Positions 1 through 4,989 of a stretch of 9,145 nucleotides of DNA are shown one piece after another. Both the position numbers and the translations under genes were made by a program. Origin of the DNA: JAKLQJ01 sp964534135. GTDB taxonomy: Bacteria > Elusimicrobiota > Elusimicrobia > Elusimicrobiales > UBA9959. A model generated the notes under the pieces. The model was not told where the DNA came from. It did not search any database and was given only the letters and a program-made list of their open reading frames with translations. Each line of letters starts with the position of its first letter. Position 1 is the stretch's first letter. The stretch spans positions 1-9,145 of the forward strand of contig CAZHQC010000093.1 of the NCBI GenBank assembly GCA_964534135.1, read 5' to 3'.

Positions 1-134
1 ATTTTTAGACAATTTTAAATAGCTGGTATCTTTTCTTTTAATATATTAAAATTGTGTGTACTAAAAAAATATTCTCTTGAAGATATCCAAGGATGTTTGA
101 ATCGAGGGATACTGACGGAAATGGAGGTAGTAAT

Positions 135-935
135 ATGGAAAAAGGAGCAATTGGAAGATTTAGTTTTGTGTTTGTTATATTTGCGGTGGTTTTCTTTGGC
201 ATGATGGCGTTTTTTGTGGTTTCTCCCGGAGAAGTCGCGATAAAGACCAGGTTGGGAAAGGTTATTGATTCTTATGAGGAAGGTGTTCATTTTAAGATGC
301 CTATTCTTGAGGCGATTACTAAGTTCTCTATACAGATTCAGCGCGCTGATATAAAGACAGAGGCTTTTTCAAGGGATTTGCAGTCTATAGAAGCTGAATT
401 AGTTGTAAATCATAGGATACAGAAAGCTACGGTAGTTAGTGTTTTTCGTAATTTAGGCCCTAATTATGTTGACAGAGTGGTGGATCCGGCTGTTCAAGAA
501 ATTTTTAAGTCTGTTGCTTCAAAATATTCTGCCGAGAAGATAATTTCCGATAGGAATACCATAGTTCAAGAGGTTAATATATTGGCCAAGGAAAGATTGA
601 CTAAGAATGAGATAATAGTAACCGATATATCTCTTGTTAATCTTGATTTTACCGAACAGTTTCTTAAAGCTGTTGAAGATAAGCAGATAGCCGAACAACA
701 GGCAAAAATGTCTGAAAAGCTCGTCGTAAAAGCAAAAAAAGATGCCGAACAGGTTATAGCGAAAGCCAGGGGTGAAGCTGAGGCTCTTAAAATGCAAAAG
801 ATGTCCATAACCAAGGATTTGATTGAGCTTAGAAAGGTTGAGGCGACACTTAAAGCCATAGAAAAATGGAATGGCATTATGCCTACCTATATTGGCGGCA
901 ATGGCGTGCCTTTTATTCCTTTAGGGGGGAAGTAA
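135..935 (+). CDS. SPFH/prohibitin-family membrane protein (HflC/prohibitin-like)
   Basis: The 266-aa protein has an N-terminal membrane helix (about residues 8-29), then an SPFH domain (about 29-190, beginning VVSPGEVAIKTRLGKV) and a charged Ala/Glu/Lys-rich coiled coil (about 180-222) with AEQQAK and ARGEAEALK. It ends with PTYIGGNGVPFIPL, typical of bacterial prohibitin homologues. Family members form large ring-like membrane assemblies that scaffold or regulate membrane proteases such as FtsH, or organise membrane microdomains. The exact role here is inferred from family only. I chose the ATG at 135 because GGAGG (123-127) sits 7 nt upstream. An in-frame ATG at 93 would add 14 polar residues and has no ribosome site. 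No HflK partner lies next to it, so a stand-alone prohibitin-like protein fits better than true HflC. The gene is monocistronic, ending before a strong terminator. Confidence 0.9.
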   Translation: MEKGAIGRFSFVFVIFAVVFFGMMAFFVVSPGEVAIKTRLGKVIDSYEEGVHFKMPILEAITKFSIQIQRADIKTEAFSRDLQSIEAELVVNHRIQKATVVSVFRNLGPNYVDRVVDPAVQEIFKSVASKYSAEKIISDRNTIVQEVNILAKERLTKNEIIVTDISLVNLDFTEQFLKAVEDKQIAEQQAKMSEKLVVKAKKDAEQVIAKARGEAEALKMQKMSITKDLIELRKVEATLKAIEKWNGIMPTYIGGNGVPFIPLGGK

Positions 936-942
936 ATAAGGA

Positions 943-963
943 AATTCTTTATATATAAGAATT
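943..963 (+). other. AT-rich hairpin after the SPFH gene
   Basis: Arms AATTCTT (943-949) and AAGAATT (957-963) can pair over a 7-nt loop directly after the stop codon. The stem is short and AT-only apart from one C-G pair and has no U-tract, so it is not a terminator by itself. It could trim or protect the 3' end of the mRNA ahead of the real terminator at 1001-1040. Confidence 0.3.
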
Positions 964-1000
964 ACTTATAATAACTAACATCTTGTTGATAAATATCAGT

Positions 1001-1040
1001 AAACGGGGAACATGAATTTTCATGTTCCCCGTTTTTTTAT
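1001..1040 (+). terminator. Strong intrinsic terminator of the SPFH gene
   Basis: A long perfect stem pairs 1001-1014 (AAACGGGGAACATG) with 1021-1034, around the small loop AATTTT. A run of T (1032-1038) follows. The matching A run on the left side means it could also terminate transcription coming from the other direction. It separates the SPFH gene from the promoter that starts 13 nt after it. Confidence 0.93.
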
Positions 1041-1052
1041 TAAAATAAATAC

Positions 1053-1081
1053 TTGACAGCTTAAGAAAAGTCTGCTATGCT
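1053..1081 (+). promoter_or_regulatory. Sigma70-type promoter for the DUF2089 cluster
   Basis: A perfect -35 TTGACA (1053-1058) is followed after 17 nt by the -10 TATGCT (1076-1081). TGC directly in front makes it an extended -10. Expected transcription start is near 1088, giving a leader of about 42 nt before the ATG at 1130. This is the best promoter in the window and implies solid basal expression of the downstream genes. Confidence 0.85.
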
Positions 1082-1129
1082 TTAAGTATCTTAACATTGA
1101 GTTTAATAAAATTAATAAAGAGATTAACT

Positions 1130-1498
1130 ATGAATATTCCTAATAAATGCCCTTCCTGCGAGGGGAAACTGTTTGTAACTCAATTGTCTTGCTCAGAATG
1201 TGAGACAACTATAAAGGGTCAATATGAATTGCCTCAGACTGCCTATTTAAATTCCGAAGATGAAAATTTCCTTAAAGTATTCTTGGCCGCAAGGGGAAGT
1301 ATTAAGGAAGTTGAAAAAAGATTGGGGATTTCTTATCCTACTGTAAAGTCCAGGCTTGAGGCACTTATTAGAAAGCTTGGTTTGAAAGTTTTTGATGAAG
1401 ATATTAAAAAAAAGAGATTGGATATTTTGGTAAAACTTGAAGCTGGAGAATTAAGTTCGGATGAAGCTATAAAAAAAATAAAAGAGTTGGAGGGGTAA
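1130..1498 (+). CDS. DUF2089 family zinc-ribbon/HTH protein with SHOCT-like C-terminus
   Basis: This is a 122-aa protein. Cys7, Cys10, Cys21 and Cys24 (CPSC...CSEC) form a zinc ribbon. Residues 29-45 carry the family signature around GQYELPQTAYL. Residues 57-82 (SIKEVEKRLGISYPTVKSRL) look like a sigma-region-4-like helix-turn-helix. The tail (97-121) is a short helical SHOCT-like module with ILVKLEAGELSSDEAI. Members of DUF2089 usually sit beside SHOCT-like/YvlB-type and LiaF-like genes, as here, and are thought to be transcriptional regulators; no target is established. I chose the ATG at 1130 (AAAGAG 7 nt upstream, weak) over an in-frame TTG at 1097, because the zinc ribbon starts right after it. 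It is the first gene of the cluster, and the next start follows its stop by 1 nt, so the two are probably translationally coupled. Confidence 0.88.
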   Translation: MNIPNKCPSCEGKLFVTQLSCSECETTIKGQYELPQTAYLNSEDENFLKVFLAARGSIKEVEKRLGISYPTVKSRLEALIRKLGLKVFDEDIKKKRLDILVKLEAGELSSDEAIKKIKELEG

Positions 1499-1499
1499 A

Positions 1500-1868
1500 A
1501 TGATAGAGGAAAAAGCGAGAATTCTTAAGATGCTGGAAGAGGGAAAAATTGGCGCGGAAGATGCCGCAAAATTGATGGATGCCATAGAGAAAAGCGAGGG
1601 AGCCAGTGAACCGGCTAGACCGGGGAAAACCTTGAAAATAAAGGTTTATGAGAATGATTCTTCTAAGCCAAAGGTTAACCTTAATATTCCTATCGGCTGG
1701 TCAAAATTTCTTATGCCGTTTGTCGAAACTAAGATAAAAACTAAGCTGAAGGCAAAGGGCGTTGATATTGATATGGATAAAGTTAAGGAAGAGATGGAGA
1801 ATGCTCAAGTGGGAAAAATCATTGATATTGATGATGGCGGAGATAAGGTAGAAATATATATTGAATGA
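1500..1868 (+). CDS. SHOCT-like domain protein (YvlB/LiaX N-terminal type)
   Basis: The 122-aa predicted cytosolic protein starts with a SHOCT-like helical pair (about residues 3-30; ILKMLEEGKIGAEDAAKLMD), the module found at the N-terminus of B. subtilis YvlB and related LiaX proteins. An acidic/Pro linker follows. The rest is a beta-rich region (43-70, KTLKIKVYENDSSKPKVNLN) and a tail with VGKIIDIDDGGDKVEIYIE. This second half matches a recurring uncharacterised partner domain in such short proteins rather than the full DUF4097 adhesin-like domain of YvlB. GGAGGGG (1489-1495) lies inside the end of the previous gene, 4 nt before the start. A role in sensing or damping envelope stress is inferred from family context only. 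Its stop codon TGA supplies the first base of the parS-like palindrome. Confidence 0.8.
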   Translation: MIEEKARILKMLEEGKIGAEDAAKLMDAIEKSEGASEPARPGKTLKIKVYENDSSKPKVNLNIPIGWSKFLMPFVETKIKTKLKAKGVDIDMDKVKEEMENAQVGKIIDIDDGGDKVEIYIE

Positions 1869-1890
1869 GTTTTCACGTGAAAACTATGTT
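1861..1890 (+). promoter_or_regulatory. Possible weak promoter with the palindrome as its spacer
   Basis: TTGAAT (1861-1866) and TATGTT (1885-1890) are 18 nt apart, each matching 4 of 6 consensus bases. The 18-bp palindrome fills almost exactly the spacer. If real, a protein bound to the palindrome would block this promoter for the membrane-protein gene at 1983. The match quality is modest and read-through from 1053 is also possible. Confidence 0.3.
1868..1885. promoter_or_regulatory. parS: parS-like centromere site, copy 1
   Basis: AGTTTTCACGTGAAAACT is a perfect 18-bp palindrome with the TTTCACGTGAAA core of the widespread bacterial parS. The common consensus has TG...CA immediately outside that core; here it is GT...AC. 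An identical copy lies at 3028-3045 before parA, and the identity extends 2 nt further (AT) on the right. ParB is encoded in the same window, so binding and CTP-driven clamp loading by ParB is the natural reading. Its position between two genes of a different operon is normal for parS. Confidence 0.82.
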
Positions 1891-1982
1891 AAAATAGAAT
1901 TTATCCGGAAAAGCCGATATTTAAAGATTTTTTTGTTCTTTTTTTAGAATCTGAAAAATACCATGAAAGGAGAAAAAGCCAT

Positions 1983-2288
1983 ATGTTTAACTTAAAATCA
2001 AATAAACTTAAATGGGGAATAATTTTAATTGCAATAGGATCTGTTGTTTGGGCGCATAATTTTGGACTATTATCGTTTTCTTTTAATTTTACCCGGGATT
2101 GGCCGGTTATATTGATAGCTTTCGGTTTGCTTGCGGTAGGGAAGTCTGTGTCTCTCGCAAATCATTCCGCTAAGGTATCATCAAAGGGGAATAAAAGGGC
2201 CATTGGAGATATTTTAAAGGATATAGAGAGTGGGGCTAAGACTGCTGAGGATGCAATCTCGGAGTTGAGCGACAAGAAAGAAAAGTAA
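1983..2288 (+). CDS. LiaF/DUF5668-like two-helix membrane protein with SHOCT-like tail
   Basis: This 101-aa protein has two membrane helices, about residues 11-29 (WGIILIAIGSVVWA) and 38-54. The motif RDWPVILIAFGLL is typical of the LiaI-LiaF-like transmembrane region (DUF5668). The C-terminal cytosolic tail (about 74-97, IGDILKDIESGAKTAEDAI) is a SHOCT-like module similar to those in the two proteins encoded upstream. It lacks the soluble beta-rich domain of full-length LiaF. AGGAG (1968-1972) is 10 nt before the ATG. In Firmicutes, LiaF-type proteins restrain the LiaRS stress response; no two-component genes are present here, so that role is not implied. Function is unknown; membrane anchoring of the SHOCT module is what the sequence shows. 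Confidence 0.75.
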   Translation: MFNLKSNKLKWGIILIAIGSVVWAHNFGLLSFSFNFTRDWPVILIAFGLLAVGKSVSLANHSAKVSSKGNKRAIGDILKDIESGAKTAEDAISELSDKKEK

Positions 2289-2292
2289 ATTT

Positions 2293-2301
2293 TGCTATAA
2301 T
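2293..2301 (+). promoter_or_regulatory. Extended -10 promoter element for the zinc-ribbon/PH gene
   Basis: TGC followed by a perfect TATAAT (2296-2301) lies 5 nt after the preceding stop codon. No good -35 is found at the expected distance (2273-2278 reads CAAGAA), so the call rests on the extended -10. Transcription would start near 2308, giving a leader of about 26 nt. Confidence 0.5.
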
Positions 2302-2333
2302 TATACTTTTAAAGAATGTATAGGGAGAATAAT

Positions 2334-2951
2334 ATGTATTGTCAAAAATGCGGTAAGGAAGTAGGGGCTGATTCCAAGTTTTGTCCGTTTTGTGGTATGC
2401 CTAAAGTTGAAGAGTTTGCAGTTGTTGGTTCCGGCGGCGCCCCGGTTATTAAAATGAAGCCTAAATTTATACCCACGCTTTCTATTTTGGTTATATTGCC
2501 GATTGATATATTCCTCACGATATGGGCCACAGTATTTTTTGGAGGAATTGGGCTGGCTGTCGTCGAGGTAGTGGGTATGGATTTTCCGGAGTGGCTTACT
2601 TTTGCTGTTTCCGGGGGCGCATTCTTTTTTCTTTTTCCTATTCTAATTTATTTTGTTCAGAAAAAGAGTTATTCTAAGACGGAGTATAGGTTTTTCTCCG
2701 ATAAGATAGAATATTATGAAGGTTTTTTCAATATTGAAGAAAAGAGTATGAAATATAAAAATGTTACTGAAGTTTATTTGAGAAAGGGCATTTTTCAAAA
2801 GATGTATGGCTTGGGGACGATTGTGCTTTCGACTCCAGCGACGGGAACACAGGGCGGAAACCGTTCCAGAAGTGGTATAAAGGTTGTAGATATAGAGAAC
2901 CCGGACGAAATATATAAAAAGGTAAAAGAACTTGTGGAAAGGGCATCATAA
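2334..2951 (+). CDS. Zinc-ribbon membrane protein with bacterial PH domain
   Basis: This is a 205-aa protein. Cys3, Cys6, Cys17 and Cys20 (MYCQKCGKEV...KFCPFCG) form an N-terminal zinc ribbon. Two membrane helices follow, about residues 46-70 and 87-108. The soluble C-terminal part (about 114-203, from TEYRFFSDKIEYYEGFF) matches the bacterial PH_2/YdbS-like fold, with the usual segment KYKNVTEVYLRKGIFQKMYGLGTIVL. PH_2 proteins are membrane-associated and mostly of unknown function. The start at 2334 has AGGGAG (2322-2327) 6 nt upstream; an in-frame ATG at 2316 lies before that ribosome site and is unlikely. It follows the LiaF-like gene by 45 nt. No clear terminator follows it. Confidence 0.82.
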   Translation: MYCQKCGKEVGADSKFCPFCGMPKVEEFAVVGSGGAPVIKMKPKFIPTLSILVILPIDIFLTIWATVFFGGIGLAVVEVVGMDFPEWLTFAVSGGAFFFLFPILIYFVQKKSYSKTEYRFFSDKIEYYEGFFNIEEKSMKYKNVTEVYLRKGIFQKMYGLGTIVLSTPATGTQGGNRSRSGIKVVDIENPDEIYKKVKELVERAS

Positions 2952-2972
2952 GCTTTTTGTTTATTAATTCTC

Positions 2973-3001
2973 TTTACAAAATTCTCATATTTGTTTAAAA
3001 T
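2973..3001 (+). promoter_or_regulatory. Sigma70-type promoter for parA
   Basis: TTTACA (2973-2978) and TAAAAT (2996-3001), separated by 17 nt, each match 5 of 6 consensus bases. Transcription should start near 3008. The parS-like palindrome at 3028-3045 then lies about 20 nt inside the transcript, where bound ParB could act as a roadblock and autoregulate the operon. Confidence 0.7.
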
Positions 3002-3027
3002 TTAGATATTGATTATTGGAAGACATA

Positions 3028-3045
3028 AGTTTTCACGTGAAAACT
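3028..3045. promoter_or_regulatory. parS: parS-like centromere site, copy 2 (parA leader)
   Basis: Second perfect copy of AGTTTTCACGTGAAAACT, 30 nt before the parA start. Copies 1 and 2 share 20 nt in a row plus a similar A/T-rich right flank (TATSTT then A-rich). Position just upstream of parA, downstream of the predicted promoter, fits both a centromere site and an operator for parAB. Confidence 0.87.
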
Positions 3046-3074
3046 ATCTTTAAAAATGTAGCAAAGGACTGGAT

Positions 3075-3905
3075 ATGGCTGAAATAGTAGCTATAGCAAA
3101 TCAAAAGGGCGGAGTGGGTAAAACTACCACAGCAATTAACTTGGCTGTCGCTCTTGCAGCTTTTGATAATGAAACTTTATTAGTGGACTTGGACCCGCAA
3201 AGCAATGCTTCTTCCGGCTTAGGTGTTGATGCTTCTGAAGGAGATAAGAATATTTATAGCGCTTTATGTGGAAAGCTTAAGCCTGAAAACGCTATAAGGC
3301 AGACCTCTGTTGAGTGGCTTGATATTTTGCCTACAAATAGAGATCTTGCCGGTGCTGAGATAGAACTTGTAAGTGAATTTTCAAGAGAGTCTGTTCTTAA
3401 GAAAATATTAGACAGACTTCGTCCCATGTATAAATATATAATTATAGATTGTCCTCCTTCTTTAGGTCTTCTGACAGTAAATGCGCTTACAGCTTCCGAT
3501 AGTGTTATAACGCCCGTTCAATGCGAGTATTATGCAATGGAGGGTTTGGCTCATTTTATGGCCACTGTTTCTAAAATAAAAAGCGCTTTAAATCCTAGTT
3601 TAACCGTCGATGGCGGTATAATAACGATGTTTGATAAAAGAATAAATTTAGCCAATCAGGTTCTCGGGGAAATAAATAAATATTATGGCGATAAGGTTTA
3701 TAAAACCGTCATACAAAGAAATATTCGTTTGGCTGAGGCTCCGAGTTTCGGCCAGCCAATTTTTATTTATGATCCAAGTTCAAAAGGAGCTTTTGCTTAT
3801 AAAAATCTTGCTATTGAATTTTTGGTAAGAAGAGGCGGAAATCCTGAAAAGTATGGCGCTTCTGAGATATATGTAACGGAAGAGCCGGAAATGGCGTATA
3901 ATTAA
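3075..3905 (+). CDS. parA: Chromosome-partitioning ATPase ParA (Soj)
   Basis: The 276-aa protein is a deviant-Walker ATPase. It has KGGVGKTTT at residues 11-19 (signature Lys11, P-loop Lys16), the A' motif LLVDLDPQ at 35-42, and the Walker B strand YIIIDCPPSLG at 121-131 with Asp125. The late motif RNIRLAEAPSFGQPI is characteristic of Soj-type chromosomal ParA. Such proteins dimerise with ATP, coat the nucleoid and are released by ParB, moving parS-bound origins apart. There is no N-terminal DNA-binding extension, so it is a chromosome/type Ib form rather than a type Ia plasmid ParA. The tail beyond residue 253 (GGNPEKYGASEIYVTEE...) is slightly longer than usual and acidic. AAAGGA (3063-3068) is 6 nt before the ATG. 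Confidence 0.96.
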   Translation: MAEIVAIANQKGGVGKTTTAINLAVALAAFDNETLLVDLDPQSNASSGLGVDASEGDKNIYSALCGKLKPENAIRQTSVEWLDILPTNRDLAGAEIELVSEFSRESVLKKILDRLRPMYKYIIIDCPPSLGLLTVNALTASDSVITPVQCEYYAMEGLAHFMATVSKIKSALNPSLTVDGGIITMFDKRINLANQVLGEINKYYGDKVYKTVIQRNIRLAEAPSFGQPIFIYDPSSKGAFAYKNLAIEFLVRRGGNPEKYGASEIYVTEEPEMAYN

Positions 3906-3974
3906 TTTAATAATAGTTCGTCATGCGTATAGCTGCTGACACTTTATTAAACATGGCTTCAGTTTTTGTAAAAA

Positions 3975-3993
3975 ATCCTTAATTTTTAAGGAT
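3975..3993 (+). other. Hairpin in the parA-parB spacer
   Basis: ATCCTTAA (3975-3982) pairs perfectly with TTAAGGAT (3986-3993) across a TTT loop. Only two C-G pairs are present and no U-tract follows, so it is not a convincing terminator. It may attenuate or stabilise the parA transcript. Confidence 0.4.
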
Positions 3994-4012
3994 AATTTAG
4001 GAATAAAGAATA

Positions 4013-4057
4013 ACCCTTTGTGAGGGTAAAAAAACACAAGGCTGTGCCAGTGTTGTG
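4013..4057 (+). ncRNA. Candidate pseudoknot/switch-like mRNA element before parB
   Basis: ACCCT (4013-4017) pairs with AGGGT (4023-4027). The loop TTGTG (4018-4022) is complementary to CACAA (4035-4039), which follows a linker of seven A residues (4028-4034): the layout of an H-type pseudoknot, though sterically tight. CACAA could instead pair with a second TTGTG at 4053-4057, enclosing the small hairpin GGC-TGT-GCC (4040-4048). The two pairings exclude each other. It lies about 40 nt before the parB ribosome site. No known riboswitch class is recognised. This is pairing seen by eye, without energy or covariation calculations. Confidence 0.3.
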
Positions 4058-4106
4058 ATAGAAGCTATTATTATCGGGCGGCGAAGTGGTTTTTTAAGGA
4101 GAAAAA

Positions 4107-4970
4107 ATGAGACAGGCTTTAGGAAAAGGTATTGATGCTCTTATTACAAAAGTTAATAATGATGAATCAAAAAGAGAAGCGCTTCAAAAAATTTCAATAA
4201 ATAAAATTAAACCGAACAGATATCAACCAAGAAAGGTTTTTAGGGATGAGTCTTTAGAAGAATTATCTCAGTCCATTAAAAAAGATGGTTTAATCCAGCC
4301 TATAACGGTATGGAGCACCGGAAATGGCTCATATGAGCTTATTGCCGGTGAAAGGCGTTGGAGAGCCTCGAAGCTTGCGGGAATTGAGCAGATAGACGCT
4401 ATTGTTCGAAAAAATTCTTCAAATGAACAGAATTTGGCCTTATCTCTTATAGAAAATTTACAGAGAGAAGATTTAAACGCTATTGATGAAGGTTTGGGTT
4501 ATAAACGTCTCATGGAAGAATTTAATGTAAATCAATCTGAAATTGCCAAGTACTGTAATAAATCAAAATCAGCCGTCTCAAATACATTGAGACTTTTAGA
4601 TTTGGACGATGATATTAAAAAAGCCGTACAATCTGAGCTTATTACAGAGGGGCATGCCAGAGCGCTTGTCTCAATTGGCGATATAGCCAAAAGAAAAGAA
4701 GCTTATCATCTGATAATCTCAGATAAGTGGTCGGTAAGAGAAATCGAAAATTATGTTAGAAATAATTCTCCAAAACGGCAAAATAAAAAAAATAAAATTA
4801 CAAAAACAAATAAAGCCCCTGAAATAATTGAATATGAATCCAATCTTGAAAAGTATCTTGGAACCAAGGTTGAAATTCAGTCCGGTGATTCTCCCGAGAA
4901 CGGTAAAATTATTATAAAATATTGTTCACTGAATGATTTTGACAGAATATACAATATACTCTCGAAATAA
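4107..4970 (+). CDS. parB: Chromosome-partitioning protein ParB (CTP-dependent clamp)
   Basis: This is a 287-aa protein. The N-terminal KGIDALI segment is the usual ParA-contacting region. The ParB/sulfiredoxin-fold CTPase domain spans about 27-120, with GERRWRA at 81-87 and ENLQREDLNAIDE at 116-128, both CTP-contact motifs. The parS-reading helix-turn-helix is at about 143-166 (QSEIAKYCNKSKSAVSNTLRLL), followed by EGHARALVSI (181-190). After a lysine-rich linker (about 222-236) comes the C-terminal dimerisation domain (from IEYESNLEKYLGTKVEI). All expected parts are present and length is normal. AAGGAG (4096-4101) is 5 nt before the ATG. It should bind the palindromes at 1868 and 3028. Confidence 0.96.
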   Translation: MRQALGKGIDALITKVNNDESKREALQKISINKIKPNRYQPRKVFRDESLEELSQSIKKDGLIQPITVWSTGNGSYELIAGERRWRASKLAGIEQIDAIVRKNSSNEQNLALSLIENLQREDLNAIDEGLGYKRLMEEFNVNQSEIAKYCNKSKSAVSNTLRLLDLDDDIKKAVQSELITEGHARALVSIGDIAKRKEAYHLIISDKWSVREIENYVRNNSPKRQNKKNKITKTNKAPEIIEYESNLEKYLGTKVEIQSGDSPENGKIIIKYCSLNDFDRIYNILSK

Positions 4971-4989
4971 TAGTTCGATAAAAAATAAT

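Larger units (their letters stand above)
3906..4106 (+). other. Structured parA-parB spacer
   Basis: ParA and ParB genes usually abut or overlap; here 201 nt separate them. I see no credible gene: the one ATG frame (3923-3982, 19 codons) has no ribosome site. The spacer holds a perfect 8-bp AT-rich hairpin (3975-3993), then the pseudoknot-capable segment at 4013-4057, then the parB ribosome site AAGGAG (4096-4101). No good sigma70 promoter is visible. Confidence 0.6.

Noticed and set aside
93..134. Upstream ATG extending the SPFH protein by 14 residues
   Set aside because: The ribosome site GGAGG (123-127) points to the ATG at 135, and the extra residues are polar and unlike the family N-terminus.
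1..134. Promoter for the SPFH gene
   Set aside because: TAGACA near 6-11 and several AT-rich hexamers exist, but none pair at an acceptable spacing; the promoter may lie left of the window.
519..877. Minus-strand open frames inside the SPFH gene
   Set aside because: They are antisense shadows of a well-supported coding region, with compositions unlike proteins and no ribosome sites.
1097..1129. TTG start for the DUF2089 gene
   Set aside because: It lies about 9 nt after the expected transcription start, has no ribosome site, and the conserved zinc ribbon begins just after the ATG at 1130.
1868..1885. Rho-independent terminator
   Set aside because: The palindrome has no loop and is AT-rich apart from its centre, with no U-tract directly after it; it matches parS much better.
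3923..3982. A 19-codon frame in the parA-parB spacer
   Set aside because: No ribosome site, no recognisable product, and its end overlaps a hairpin arm.
4013..4057. Known riboswitch (preQ1-I, SAM-II, GEMM)
   Set aside because: The A-rich linker pseudoknot recalled preQ1-I, but the conserved loop and tail bases of these classes are not present.
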